Positions 8,534 to 17,609 of a stretch of 64,000 bases of DNA are shown here, piece by piece. The notes beneath the pieces were generated by a model. It did no database searches, was not told the DNA's origin, and was given only the letters and a program-made list of their open reading frames with translations. This stretch comes from Symplocastrum torsivum CPER-KK1 (GTDB lineage: Bacteria; Cyanobacteriota; Cyanobacteriia; Cyanobacteriales; Coleofasciculaceae). The translations under genes were made by a program, and so were the position numbers. The stretch spans positions 1-64,000 of the forward strand of contig JAHHIF010000019.1 of assembly GCA_019358875.1 (NCBI GenBank), given 5' to 3'. Position 1 is the first letter of the stretch. Every line of letters starts with the position of its first letter.

Positions 8534-9334
8534 ATGATCGGCGCTGCTGCCTCAGACTTGCAACCACCCCCATGCTATCAGCGTCAGAACCCTGTTCCTT
8601 CATCGCAACAGCTAACGGTATTCTGCGATTTTGATGGTCCTATCATTGACGTTTCTAATCGCTACTACACCACCTATCAGTTAGGGTTAGCTGATACCCA
8701 AGCGTTCTATCAAGTCCAAGGCATTAGCTTGCCCATCCAGCAGCTTACTAAACATCAGTTCTGGCAGATGAAGCAAGATCGTGTGCCGGATGTAGAAATT
8801 GCAATGCGCTCAGGTTTACACAAAGAGCAAATTGATTTCTTTTTGGGGCGAGTGATTGAGATTGTGAATCAGCCTGCCCTGTTGAGTCAAGATAAGCTTC
8901 AGCCCGGAGTGAGTTGGGCATTGGCATTGCTGCATTCTCAAGGTGTTCGCTTGGTGTTAGTGACGTTGCGTTGTCAGGAACAAGCCACACAGATCCTGAG
9001 AAATTATGGCTTAACTCGGCTATTTAGCGGCATCTACGGAACGTGCGATCGCGATGCGGCTTATCAAAATTATGCTGATGGGAAAACACAACTGCTAAGC
9101 CAAGCACTCGCTGAACAATCTCTACTGGCTGGGCATCCAACATCAGCTTGGATGGTAGGCGATACAGAAGCCGACCTGATCGCAGGGCAAACCCTTGGGA
9201 TTCCTACAATCGCGCTCACCTGCGGTATTCGTTCCCACTACTACCTTAAGCAATTTCAGCCGACTCGCGTCCATAGCGACTTATTGGCGGCTGCCCATGA
9301 CATTTTAGAGAGTGTTCGCTCCGGTCGAGGATAG
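8534..9334 (+). CDS. HAD-superfamily hydrolase
   Basis: A 266-aa cytoplasmic phosphatase-like protein of the haloacid dehalogenase superfamily. Motif I is FCDFDGPIID, with Asp32 (nucleophile) and Asp34; an alpha-helical cap follows; motif II is VLVTLR; motif IV is VGDTEADLIAGQTLG with the Mg-binding acidic pair. Layout and spacing are those of phosphoglycolate phosphatase-like (Gph/PGPase) members, but the substrate cannot be fixed. The first ~27 residues precede the domain and are poorly structured; only a weak aaag lies before the ATG, so a later start is possible. It is convergent with mreD. Confidence 0.8.
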   Translation: MIGAAASDLQPPPCYQRQNPVPSSQQLTVFCDFDGPIIDVSNRYYTTYQLGLADTQAFYQVQGISLPIQQLTKHQFWQMKQDRVPDVEIAMRSGLHKEQIDFFLGRVIEIVNQPALLSQDKLQPGVSWALALLHSQGVRLVLVTLRCQEQATQILRNYGLTRLFSGIYGTCDRDAAYQNYADGKTQLLSQALAEQSLLAGHPTSAWMVGDTEADLIAGQTLGIPTIALTCGIRSHYYLKQFQPTRVHSDLLAAAHDILESVRSGRG

Positions 9335-9429
9335 AAACTTCAGTAGTCAACATTCCCCAATCACGAGCGACCACTGACTACTGACAACGAGAGAATAATG
9401 TTGAACGCAAAAGATGTTTTATCCGATCC

Positions 9430-9975
9430 CTACGGTTGCTCAACTAACTTCATCTGCTCCCACCAACGATTGAGCGGATAGTAAACAACAGGTGCCCAGA
9501 GGCTACTGAGAATCGCTGAGGAGAGGGCAATACGCTGATGATCAGTCCAAATTTCTGCAAGAGTGCGATCGCCAAGGAGACTGTACTGAATCGCTGTTAC
9601 AGTCTCTCCAACTACTGCCATCCCAAAAACAATTAATGCCACCGAAATAAAATCTTCCTGAATATAGCGCTCCTTCTGAATTCGACCCGTCAAGATTCCT
9701 ACTAACGCAAGACTTAAAACATGAGTTGGGTGGGGTGAAGTCATGCCATCTTGAATCAGCCCCAGTACTAGCCCTGCTAATGCACCCTGAAGGGCTGTCC
9801 GTTTGAGGCTCCAGGCAACAACCCAAATCAAGAGCCAATTTGGAGCGATTCCCAGCAATTCCATCCCCGGTAAGCGTGCTGGTAAGACTATCAAGCAGAG
9901 GATGACCGAAGCAGCAGTCACTGCCCAATTAATAATTTGACGAGCCCAGGGTGAAAACTGAGAAACGTTGTTCAT
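9430..9975 (-). CDS. mreD: Rod shape-determining protein MreD
   Basis: A 181-aa membrane protein with five or six hydrophobic segments, positively charged termini and the family's usual length. It is the third gene of an mreB-mreC-mreD series on the minus strand and forms part of the elongasome that positions lateral peptidoglycan synthesis. Sequence conservation of MreD is low, so the call leans on topology and on its place 63 bases after mreC. The spacer from mreC contains a small inverted repeat. Confidence 0.85.
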   Translation of the reverse strand: MNNVSQFSPWARQIINWAVTAASVILCLIVLPARLPGMELLGIAPNWLLIWVVAWSLKRTALQGALAGLVLGLIQDGMTSPHPTHVLSLALVGILTGRIQKERYIQEDFISVALIVFGMAVVGETVTAIQYSLLGDRTLAEIWTDHQRIALSSAILSSLWAPVVYYPLNRWWEQMKLVEQP

Positions 9976-10036
9976 TGGTCGTTAATCATTAGTCGTTAGT
10001 CATCAGTCATTAGTAAAGGACTAATGATTAATGACT
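9976..10036. repeat. tta-gtcattagt simple repeat with inverted arm
   Basis: The mreC-mreD spacer is almost wholly built from variants of attagtcgttagtcat, then an inverted copy (TCATTAGT, 5-base loop, ACTAATGA). It belongs to the low-complexity intergenic family seen elsewhere in the window. A small hairpin between two operon genes could affect their relative expression. Confidence 0.5.
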
Positions 10037-10038
10037 GT

Positions 10039-10773
10039 TCATTCAGGATAGACAACGACCCACTCCAGGTAACTAACGGGTGCAGTTAGCTCAATTACTG
10101 CCTCTGGAGCAGGACTTTTGTCAAGATTTACAGACTCTACCCGCCCTAACGGCAAGCCGGGGGGGAAAAGTTTGCTTACAGGCGAGGTTGACACAACATC
10201 ACCACGACGAACATCTGGCACCTTATCAAAAAACTGTAGTACAGCCCGATTAGACCCTTGTCCTCGTAGAAAACCCATACTGCGACTGCGGCTAATTACT
10301 GCACCTACATGACTCGTAGCATCGCTGATTAGTAAGACACGGCTGCTATTGGGTGTCACACTAACAACTCGACCCACTAAACCGCCAGATCCCATCACGA
10401 TAAAGCCAACCTTGATTCCATGCCCGCTCCCTCGACCAAGAGTTACCTGTTGCCACCAATGATCAGCACTACGTCCGATGACTGGAGAAACAATCCCTTG
10501 CTGTTTCTGAGTTTTTGCATAATCCAGTAGCTCTTTTAGCTTCTGGTTTTGGCTTTCAAGTTCGACTAACTGCTGCTGTAGTTCCAAGACTCGCGCGTTG
10601 GTGAGGCGCTCTTCTGGTGTTGGACTTAACTGGAAGGGACGAGTCATTAATTGGTAAGCCTCAAAGAGTGCTGCCCCTTGAGTTTGGCGAACCAACCAGG
10701 CAGCACTCAACGTTAGTCCTCCCAGCACAATGGCTACCCCATGTCGATCCCACCAGCGACGTAGTATAAACAT
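10039..10773 (-). CDS. mreC: Rod shape-determining protein MreC
   Basis: A 244-aa bitopic protein: short basic cytoplasmic start (MFILRRWWDRHG), one membrane segment at ~13-28, a coiled coil at ~55-90 (LELQQQLVELESQNQKLKELLDY), and the two-barrel periplasmic domain at ~95-244 with the Gly-rich signature GLVGRVV and repeated ISRS/GFLRGQ strands. It scaffolds cell-wall synthases along MreB filaments. It lies 114 bases downstream of mreB and upstream of mreD, the standard order. Slightly shorter than many homologues, as is usual in cyanobacteria. Confidence 0.95.
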   Translation of the reverse strand: MFILRRWWDRHGVAIVLGGLTLSAAWLVRQTQGAALFEAYQLMTRPFQLSPTPEERLTNARVLELQQQLVELESQNQKLKELLDYAKTQKQQGIVSPVIGRSADHWWQQVTLGRGSGHGIKVGFIVMGSGGLVGRVVSVTPNSSRVLLISDATSHVGAVISRSRSMGFLRGQGSNRAVLQFFDKVPDVRRGDVVSTSPVSKLFPPGLPLGRVESVNLDKSPAPEAVIELTAPVSYLEWVVVYPE

Positions 10774-10887
10774 AGCTTATCTATCAATAGTCAGCGTTTA
10801 GCTGACTCGTGAGTTCCGAACGTGCAGGTAGACGACTCATTTGGCTAAGAACAAGACTCCTTGAGGCTAACATTTACTCACTGACCA

Positions 10888-11931
10888 CTATAAATGGCGG
10901 GAACGTCCACTGAACACCCGCTCTAGTTGTTTGAAATTCTCCAGAACTCGACCAGTTCCCAAAACCACACAACTTAGAGGATCGGCAGCGACATGAGTCA
11001 CAATTCCGGTTTCGTGGCTGATGAGGGTATCTAGTCCCTTCAACAATGCGCCACCACCGGCTAGCATAATGCCCCTGTCGATAATATCCGCTGCTAGCTC
11101 CGGAGGTGTCCGCTCTAGCGTGCGTTTCACTGCGTCAACAATCACTGAAAGCGGTTCGGACATACTTTCACGGATTTCTGGTCCTTTGATTGTGACTGTT
11201 CGTGGCAAACCAGAGAGGAGGTGTAAGCCCCGCACCTCTAGGGTGACATCATCATCATGGTGAGTTGGGTAGGCTGAACCAATCTGAATTTTGATTTCTT
11301 CAGCGGTGCGTTCCCCAATCACTAAGTTATGGACTTTTTTCATGTAGTGGGTAATCGATTCACTTAGTTCATCTCCGGCAACGCGCACGGATTCACTAAG
11401 CACCGTCCCTTGCAAACTGAGCACAGCCACTTCGGTTGTGCCACCACCGATATCAATGATCATGTTGCCCGTTGGCTCTGCTACCGGTAGCCCAGCACCA
11501 ATCGCTGCTGCTACTGGTTCATCAATCAAGTAGACATCTCTTGCCCCTGCTTGAGATGCTGCTTCCATTACCGCCCGTCGTTCGACACCTGTAACACCAC
11601 TAGGAATGCCAATGACAATCCGTGGTGAAACCAAAGTTCTGCCTTCATGAACTCGCCGAATAAAATGCTTAAGCATCAATTCTGCGGTATCAAAGTCGGC
11701 TATCACGCCATCGCGGAGGGGACGAAGGGCAACCACATTACCTGGGGTTCTGCCCAACATTTTTTTCGCATCCTCACCCACGGCTAGCGGAACTTTTAAG
11801 TCTTGGTCCATGGCGACTACGGAAGGCTCTTGTAGCACAATGCCTTTACCGGATACATATACTAAAGTGTTAGCAGTACCCAGGTCTATACCCATGTCCC
11901 GTGATAGGGAAAAGCGACTGAAAAGACCCAC
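10888..11931 (-). CDS. mreB: Rod shape-determining protein MreB
   Basis: A 347-aa bacterial actin that polymerises at the inner membrane face and directs elongation. The ATPase fold is complete: phosphate 1 loop DLGTANTLVY, connect 1 around IDEPVAAAIGAGLP, phosphate 2 IDIGGGTTEVAVLS, and adenosine loop GIMLAGGGALLKGLD. The N-terminus (MGLFSRFSLSRDMG) may form the amphipathic membrane-binding helix. It is the first gene of the mreBCD operon and divergent from ssb, with a 313-bp shared promoter region. From memory, this mreB/ssb arrangement is also found in Anabaena PCC 7120 (all0087/alr0088). Confidence 0.98.
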   Translation of the reverse strand: MGLFSRFSLSRDMGIDLGTANTLVYVSGKGIVLQEPSVVAMDQDLKVPLAVGEDAKKMLGRTPGNVVALRPLRDGVIADFDTAELMLKHFIRRVHEGRTLVSPRIVIGIPSGVTGVERRAVMEAASQAGARDVYLIDEPVAAAIGAGLPVAEPTGNMIIDIGGGTTEVAVLSLQGTVLSESVRVAGDELSESITHYMKKVHNLVIGERTAEEIKIQIGSAYPTHHDDDVTLEVRGLHLLSGLPRTVTIKGPEIRESMSEPLSVIVDAVKRTLERTPPELAADIIDRGIMLAGGGALLKGLDTLISHETGIVTHVAADPLSCVVLGTGRVLENFKQLERVFSGRSRHL

Positions 11932-12244
11932 TCGTTTCTACGCCCCCAAAGTCAAATGTTGCTGTGTATGACCAAAATGTAACTGAACCGTAACCGAGGT
12001 GGATTCTATTACGTTTCTTGAGCTGAGTCTAGTGAGGTAGAGCAATTCATTCACACAAATCATCAACAACTAAGTTGAAAGTATCATTCAGCATCGAGAA
12101 TCTGTCATCCGGAGAAAGTCAAATCGAGTATATTCGTTCCTTACCAAAAGTTTGGATAACTCAAAGAAAGTTAGTGATTGCCTGAGATTTGCGCTGATTC
12201 GCTAAAATATTATTTACGCTATCAGTACAGTTGTACTAAAAAAT
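11932..12244. promoter_or_regulatory. mreB/ssb divergent promoter region
   Basis: A 313-bp AT-rich spacer between divergently transcribed mreB and ssb, so it must carry promoters for both. On the ssb side, TTGCCT near 12178 and TAAAAT near 12203 are separated by 19 bases, a loose sigma-70-like match. No operator palindrome was recognised. Confidence 0.45.
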
Positions 12245-12610
12245 ATGAGCCTTAATGTTGTCAATTTAGTTGGTCGCGTCGGTGGAGACCCAGATGTCAA
12301 GTATTTTGAGTCTGGTAGTGTTAAGTGTAATCTAACGCTAGCCGTGAACCGTCGTAGTCGCAATAACGATCAGCCGGATTGGTTCAATTTAGAGCTATGG
12401 GGTAAGACGGCGGAAGTAGCGGCTAACTATGTACGCAAGGGTAGTTTAATTGGCGTACAAGGTGCCCTGAAGATTGAGACGTGGAGCGATCGCGCAACTG
12501 GAGCCAATCGCTCTAAGCCAATCATTAAAGTAGATCGGCTAGATTTGTTAGGCTCCAAGCGGGATACAGATTCTAGTGCTGTGGATGGATACAACGATGC
12601 AGAGTTTTAA
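12245..12610 (+). CDS. ssb: Single-stranded DNA-binding protein
   Basis: A 121-aa OB-fold protein that coats single-stranded DNA in replication and repair. N-terminal strand LNVVNLVGRVGGDPDVKYFESG, core WFNLELWGKTAEVAANYVRKGSLIGVQG, and a short acidic tail ending DGYNDAEF, the aromatic-terminated tip that recruits partner proteins. The tail linker is much shorter than in E. coli SSB (~178 aa), which is normal for the cyanobacterial chromosomal copy. Start ATG follows an A-rich region (actaaaaaat). Confidence 0.97.
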   Translation: MSLNVVNLVGRVGGDPDVKYFESGSVKCNLTLAVNRRSRNNDQPDWFNLELWGKTAEVAANYVRKGSLIGVQGALKIETWSDRATGANRSKPIIKVDRLDLLGSKRDTDSSAVDGYNDAEF

Positions 12611-12611
12611 G

Positions 12612-12634
12612 GAAGAGTTTTCTCTTCTTTATTT
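12612..12634 (+). terminator. Short hairpin-T terminator after ssb
   Basis: GAAGAG, loop TTTT, CTCTTC, then TTTATTT, starting one base after the ssb stop codon. The 6-bp stem is weak, but the position and U-rich tail fit intrinsic termination. Confidence 0.5.
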
Positions 12635-12647
12635 CCCCACTCCTAGA

Positions 12648-13388
12648 TTAGTAGCTAATTTGCAGCGTTACTGAGGCTTGTACTTCTTGCTCACCGCCAA
12701 TGATTGGCGTGTTAGCCACTTGATCGCTAGCAAAAGCCGCTCTTTCCAATACAGGCATTGGTGGGGGTGGGGTAGCTCCGTTAACTTGAATGTTAACAAC
12801 CTCCTTCCGACTCAGATTTAAGCTACTCAAAACCGCATCGGCTTGCCTTTGAGCATCCTGAGTAGCTTCGCGAAGGGCTTGTTGTTGAGCCGCTGCGATC
12901 GCTTCATCAGCGGCGGTAAAGCTCACGCTATCAATCCGTGTTGCCCCAGCTTTGACGGCATCATCTAAGAGCGTACCCGCTTGCTCGGTAGACGTGCGAA
13001 AGCTCACTGTATTGGCAGCCGAATAACTGGTGAGGCGTTGCACGTTGTTCTCGTAGCTATAAATTGGGTTGAGCCGAACACCAGTTGTTTGTAACTTTTC
13101 TACATTACGCGATCGCAAGAACTCGACAACCGAAGCAGAGCGACGTGCCACTTCCTGCTGAACGCCAGTAGCAGTTTCTCCCTGAATCTCAACACCTAAC
13201 TGTACTTGTGTTGCGGTTGCTGGAATCATTTCAACGCCTCGACCTGTAACAGTTAGGGTGCGTAGAAGTCGTTCTTGAGCGATCGCTGGATTGCTTAACG
13301 ACAGAGTCAAAAGCCCTACCAATAGGGAAATTGTCTGTAACCGCCCAGCAACTTTAGAGCAGCAACCAGATAGAAACGCTTGAGTCAT
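12648..13388 (-). CDS. SIMPL-domain (DUF541) exported protein
   Basis: A 246-aa periplasmic protein with a signal peptide (hydrophobic ~16-35, cleavage near NPAIAQ-E) followed by a SIMPL/DUF541 domain: start LRTLTVTGRGVEMIPATATQVQLGVE, mid SAANTVSFRTS and DAVKAGATRIDSVSF, end EVQASVTLQISY. Family members include BP26 and YggE and form oligomeric channels or cages; a role in envelope stress is reported for some, but there is no defined enzymatic function. It converges with ssb, 37 bases apart. Its position beside mreBCD and ssb appears conserved in Anabaena. Confidence 0.9.
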   Translation of the reverse strand: MTQAFLSGCCSKVAGRLQTISLLVGLLTLSLSNPAIAQERLLRTLTVTGRGVEMIPATATQVQLGVEIQGETATGVQQEVARRSASVVEFLRSRNVEKLQTTGVRLNPIYSYENNVQRLTSYSAANTVSFRTSTEQAGTLLDDAVKAGATRIDSVSFTAADEAIAAAQQQALREATQDAQRQADAVLSSLNLSRKEVVNIQVNGATPPPPMPVLERAAFASDQVANTPIIGGEQEVQASVTLQISY

Positions 13389-13549
13389 AGGAATAGATTC
13401 TCCTCACTTGAGAGATGACATAACTCTGCAAGGCAGAGCTACTTAGGCTTCTACTGTGCCACGGTAGTGAGTTGAGATTTGAAGTAGTTACAGTTTTAGC
13501 AACTGAGGTACTGTGGCTGAGTGATCTAACAGCTACGACTCTTTAACTG

Positions 13550-13957
13550 ATGGCTTACTGGCTACTCAAAAGCGAACCTCAAGATTATTCCTACGCCAAT
13601 TTAGAGCAAGAGGGACGCGCCGTTTGGAATGGGGTCAAAAATCCCCTTGCTCTCAAACATCTCCGCACAATGCAACCAAGAGACAAAGCGTTCATTTATC
13701 ACACGGGTAAAGAGCGGCAGGTGGTTGGGGTTGCTGAAGTTCTGACTCTGCCTTATCCTGATCCCGCACTCAATAATCCTAAACTCGTCGTCGTGGACAT
13801 CCAAGCTGTGCGATCGCTACCCCAACCCGTTACCCTAGCCCAGATCAAGCAAAATAATAACTTGACTGATTTTGACCTCATCCGCTTGCCCCGGCTGTCG
13901 GTTGTCCCTGTGCCTATTGGGTATTGGCAGCAAATTTTACAACTTGCTGGCGAATAA
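13550..13957 (+). CDS. EVE-domain protein
   Basis: A 135-aa single-domain EVE (PUA-like) protein, complete for the family: MAYWLLKSEPQDYSYANL, WNGVKNPLALKHLRTM, DKAFIYHTGKERQVVGVAEV, RLPRLSVVPV. EVE domains bind modified bases in DNA or RNA through an aromatic cage; stand-alone bacterial copies are of unknown cellular role. The first Trp and the WNGVKN motif of the pocket are present. The gene lies between SIMPL and the Na+/H+ antiporter; nothing links it to a restriction system in this window. Confidence 0.92.
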   Translation: MAYWLLKSEPQDYSYANLEQEGRAVWNGVKNPLALKHLRTMQPRDKAFIYHTGKERQVVGVAEVLTLPYPDPALNNPKLVVVDIQAVRSLPQPVTLAQIKQNNNLTDFDLIRLPRLSVVPVPIGYWQQILQLAGE

Positions 13958-14070
13958 ACATGAACACAAGGTTCGCTCATTAGCACTCTTGACCGCTCGG
14001 ATAGGTTGTTGCCCGACTCTTGAACCTCAGCGGAGTGAAGTTTTGGTATCAAATTTAACAGAAAACAGAA

Positions 14071-14094
14071 CAAGCCCGATAAAGGCTTGATTCT
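14071..14094 (+). terminator. Small hairpin before antiporter gene
   Basis: CAAGCC, 7-base loop, GGCTTG, then ATTCT, 113 bases after the EVE stop and 26 bases before the antiporter ATG. It could be a weak terminator or an antiporter leader hairpin; the tail is only partly U-rich. Confidence 0.35.
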
Positions 14095-14120
14095 ATTAAG
14101 AAGCTTGTAGAGTAGAAAGA

Positions 14121-15554
14121 ATGATTTCTTCGCAACTAATGGCTGATGCAACTGCCTGGGTAAATTTTTTTGACCCAACCTACTCGCTCCCCTCTTTGTA
14201 TACTCCTCAGTCGCTACTTGCAGCGGCAGCTACCAACGAAGCAGAAAGCAGTTCACTAATACTGGCAGGAGTGCTGCTGAGTTTAGTCGTCATCTACTTC
14301 GCGAGCAAAGTAGGGGGTGAACTTTGCGCTCGGATTAACTTACCACCTGTATTAGGGGAACTAGTAGGCGGTGTCGTTGTTGGAGTGTCTGCCTTACACC
14401 TATTAGTTTTTCCGGAAGGCGGCGCAGGCGGTACTGACTCTCTAATTATAAATATTCTGCAAGCTACCGCTGGTCTCAGCCCAGACTCAGCTCTATCAGT
14501 ATTTCAGGCTCAGAGCGAAGTCATTTCAGTCTTAGCTGAACTGGGTGTAGTAATTCTGTTATTTGAAATTGGTCTGGAGTCCGATCTCCAAGAACTCATT
14601 CGTGTTGGTCCTCAAGCGGCAGTTGTTGCTGTTGTTGGCGTGGTTGTCCCCTTTGCGGCTGGAACTGCTGGTTTAATTTATCTATTTGGAATTCCAGTTG
14701 TACCTGCCATTTTTGCTGGTGCAGCGTTAACGGCAACAAGTATCGGCATTACAGCGAAAGTCTTAGCAGAAATCGGGCGTCTTAGTTCCAAAGAAGGTCA
14801 GATTATTATTGGCGCTGCCGTTCTTGATGATGTTTTAGGCATCATTGTCTTGGCAGTTGTCGCGAGTTTAGCCAAGACAGGCGAAATCGTCATCAGCAAC
14901 GTTATCTATCTGATTATCAGCGCTAGTGTCTTCCTAGTTGGTTCAATTTTAATAGGTCGCTTCTTGGGACCTTATTTCGTCGCGTTAGTCAATCAAATGA
15001 AGACTCGTGGTCAGCTGTTGCTGACTGCCCTGATTTTTGCCTTTCTCCTGTCTTATGTTGCTGCGGCTATTCAATTAGAAGCAATTTTGGGAGCCTTTGC
15101 AGCGGGACTTGTTCTAGCAGAGACAGATAAGCGCCGTGATTTGGAAGAACAGGTGATTCCCGTTGCCGATATTTTGGTGCCGATTTTCTTTGTAACCGTG
15201 GGTGCAAAAACTGACTTGGGTGTTCTAAACCCAGCGGTTCCTAGCAATCGGGAAGGCTTGATTTTAGCAATTTTCCTGATTGTGGTCGCGATCATCGGTA
15301 AGGTAGTTACTGGTTTGTCAGTGTTCGGTCAACCCGGAATCAATCGGCTAGCTATTGGAGTTGGGATGATTCCTAGAGGCGAAGTGGGGTTGGTTTTTGC
15401 GGGTGTCGGCTCAGCGAGTGGGGCACTATCGGAAGCCACTGAGGCAGCGATTATTATGATGGTCATTTTGACCACTTTTATTGCTCCTCCCTTGCTGCGG
15501 CTTGTGTTTCAGGAGTCAGAGTCGGATACTACCTCATCAGAAGAGTCGGTCTGA
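14121..15554 (+). CDS. nhaS3: Na+/H+ antiporter, NhaS3-like (CPA2)
   Basis: A 477-aa polytopic membrane protein of the CPA2 (KefB/NapA) family with about 12-13 hydrophobic segments. The transport signature is AAVLDDVLGIIVLAVV, with the adjacent Asp-Asp pair at ~236-237, plus GLESDLQEL and GMIPRGEVGLVFAGVG typical of cation/proton exchangers. There is no C-terminal TrkA-N domain, so it is the short form like Synechocystis NhaS3, the essential Na+/H+ antiporter reported in thylakoid membrane. The symbol rests on length, signature and conserved position between the EVE gene and the amidase. The N-terminal ~45 residues are extra relative to the first membrane segment. Confidence 0.8.
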   Translation: MISSQLMADATAWVNFFDPTYSLPSLYTPQSLLAAAATNEAESSSLILAGVLLSLVVIYFASKVGGELCARINLPPVLGELVGGVVVGVSALHLLVFPEGGAGGTDSLIINILQATAGLSPDSALSVFQAQSEVISVLAELGVVILLFEIGLESDLQELIRVGPQAAVVAVVGVVVPFAAGTAGLIYLFGIPVVPAIFAGAALTATSIGITAKVLAEIGRLSSKEGQIIIGAAVLDDVLGIIVLAVVASLAKTGEIVISNVIYLIISASVFLVGSILIGRFLGPYFVALVNQMKTRGQLLLTALIFAFLLSYVAAAIQLEAILGAFAAGLVLAETDKRRDLEEQVIPVADILVPIFFVTVGAKTDLGVLNPAVPSNREGLILAIFLIVVAIIGKVVTGLSVFGQPGINRLAIGVGMIPRGEVGLVFAGVGSASGALSEATEAAIIMMVILTTFIAPPLLRLVFQESESDTTSSEESV

Positions 15555-16082
15555 TAGTGTCAGCGAGTTCTTCGTGCGATCGGGCGAAGCGCAGCAGCTT
15601 TGGAGTTAGCGAAGCGGCTCGAAAGGAGCAAGCGCAGAGCAAGATGGGACAAACTGCTAAAACTCAATAGAGTTAGCAGAAGTTGAACCAACTCAAAAAG
15701 CGAAAGAGAAATTTGTAAATCCTGATTTTTTGAGCAAATTGAACGGATTGCATCGACCCAGCAGACATTAGAGCGATATTCTTGATTTGGAAAAACCCGT
15801 GTATACTATTTTTCCTGAAACTTAAATTTGCCAGTCTACGTCCCAGAGGGTTGACTGTCCAAGTAGACAGATAACTAGTGGTATGCATTGTTGGGTGCAG
15901 CAAAAAAGCTTGAGTCAGGGTAGGAACAAGAGCGTTATGGGACTTGTGGATTTGTGCAAACAACCGGAAGAAAATGTGGCAAGTCACATTTTCACTCTTG
16001 TAACTTCTAGATTGTAGGATGCATTGCCAATTGACAAACCGCTCAACGATGCAGCACCGCGCTTTCAACAGGAGCAATAATT
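15555..16082. other. Intergenic spacer before amidase
   Basis: A 528-bp spacer. At ~15573-15645 it carries a gcgaagcg/gcagagc-rich stretch (cgatcgggcgaagcgcagcag, ttagcgaagcggctcg) typical of cyanobacterial interspersed sequences. The remainder is AT-rich. A long minus-strand open frame runs through it into the amidase signal peptide, but its composition and overlap make it unlikely to be a gene. The amidase promoter should lie here. Confidence 0.45.
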
Positions 16083-17585
16083 GTGAGATTTCGCTGGCTA
16101 CTGATACTCTCCAGCTTTTTGACTGTTTTTCTTTTTTCCGCTGCTGCACAAGCACGTCAACTTCTTACTTGGCGCTTTGAGAGCAATCAAAACCGATTGG
16201 TATTTACCACAGACGCTGGGGTTCAACCCAGAGCGCAACTGATTGCTAACCCAACGCGCGTAGTCATTGATTTACCAGGAATTGCTCTAGGACGCCCTAC
16301 AGCGAATCAACGGGTAGGTGGCGCGATTCGGGAAGTTCGAGTCGGGCAATTTGAGAATCAGACCACTCGGATTGTGATTGAATTAGCTCCAGGTTACACC
16401 CTAGATCCAACACAGGTAAAATTCCGGGGAATAACATCGAGTCAATGGTCGGTGCAATTACCAACACCTGAGCGGATAGCACCGTCATCCAATCGACCGC
16501 CACAAAGCCGATTACCTCTGCCGCCAGCTACTAACCCCTCAGGTAATCAATCCTCTCAACAAAGACCACCTTCGTCGGGAACACCAAATCGACCGGTTCC
16601 CACAGTTCCCTCTGGTCGATTGGCGACGATTCAGTCGGTTGAAGTGGCGAATAATCAGACTCAACTGGTGATTCGAGCGAATCAACGGGTGAGAGCCACG
16701 AGTGTTTGGGATCGAGCCGCCAATGCCTATCGAATCACTATCCAAGGCGCTCAACTGGCTGATAAAGTCAGAGGCCCGGAGCTTGATTCCAACAGCCCTT
16801 TAACACGGGTTCAAATCCGCCAACAAGACCCACGCACGGTTGTGATTTTGGTACAGCCTGGTGCAGGTACCCAAATTGGCGAACTCAATCAGCTTAATGA
16901 TGAACTTCTGGCGCTGCAACTGCAACCGAGCAGAGGATCTGACTCCTCACAAGTGATTGGAGCGATTCCTGTGCCAGCGCCAGAGAGGACAACACCACCA
17001 GTCAGGGCGACACCACCAGCTTCAATGCCTCGTGTTCCCAACAGTCGTATGGTTGTCATGATTGATCCAGGACATGGTGGCAAAGACCCTGGAACTATTG
17101 GCATTGGCGGTGTACAAGAGAAAAATGTGATTTTGCCGATTTCCCAAGAGGTGGCGGCGATTTTGGAGCAACAGGGTGTCCAGGCTGTGCTGACCCGAAC
17201 ATCTGACTATTTTGTCAGCCTTGAAGGACGGGTGCAAATGGCAGACCGAGCCAATGCTAATTTATTTGTTAGCATCCACGCGAATGCCATCAGTATGAGC
17301 CGACCTGATGTGAATGGATTAGAGACGTATTATTACTCCAGCGGTCAGCGCCTTGCCCAGACAATCCACAACAGCATTTTACAAAGTGTCGATGTTAGCG
17401 ATCGCAGAGTTCGACAGGCACGGTTTTATGTGCTAAGAAAATCCTCAATGCCGTCTGTATTGGTGGAAGTTGGTTTTCTTACGGGTCGTGATGATTCCGC
17501 GAAACTGGCAAACCCTAATTATCGCTCTCAAGTTGCACAAGCGATCGCTCGTGGTATCCTCCAGTACATTCAGCAGAATAGTTAA
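16083..17585 (+). CDS. amiC: AMIN-domain N-acetylmuramoyl-L-alanine amidase
   Basis: A 500-aa periplasmic cell-wall hydrolase that cleaves the amide bond between muramic acid and the stem peptide. Signal peptide at 1-24 (GTG start, cleavage near AAAQA-R). Two AMIN domains follow, at ~27-118 and ~180-285, separated by a Pro/Ser/Gln-rich linker; AMIN domains target septal or polar wall. Catalytic Amidase_3 domain at ~315-500: Zn ligands in DPGHGGKDPG, QEKN and SIHANA, and the catalytic Glu in VLVEVGFLTG. All are present. In Anabaena PCC 7120 two tandem amidases (AmiC1/AmiC2) at this place drill septal nanopores needed for cell-cell communication and heterocyst formation; here there is one copy, immediately before murI. 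Confidence 0.93.
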   Translation: MRFRWLLILSSFLTVFLFSAAAQARQLLTWRFESNQNRLVFTTDAGVQPRAQLIANPTRVVIDLPGIALGRPTANQRVGGAIREVRVGQFENQTTRIVIELAPGYTLDPTQVKFRGITSSQWSVQLPTPERIAPSSNRPPQSRLPLPPATNPSGNQSSQQRPPSSGTPNRPVPTVPSGRLATIQSVEVANNQTQLVIRANQRVRATSVWDRAANAYRITIQGAQLADKVRGPELDSNSPLTRVQIRQQDPRTVVILVQPGAGTQIGELNQLNDELLALQLQPSRGSDSSQVIGAIPVPAPERTTPPVRATPPASMPRVPNSRMVVMIDPGHGGKDPGTIGIGGVQEKNVILPISQEVAAILEQQGVQAVLTRTSDYFVSLEGRVQMADRANANLFVSIHANAISMSRPDVNGLETYYYSSGQRLAQTIHNSILQSVDVSDRRVRQARFYVLRKSSMPSVLVEVGFLTGRDDSAKLANPNYRSQVAQAIARGILQYIQQNS

Positions 17586-17609
17586 ACGTCAAAAGATAAG
17601 CAAAGATCG

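Noticed and set aside
15673..16155. 160-codon minus-strand open frame before and into the amidase
   Set aside because: It overlaps the amidase signal peptide, has basic and aromatic-rich translated-spacer composition, and lacks a ribosome-binding site or known motif.
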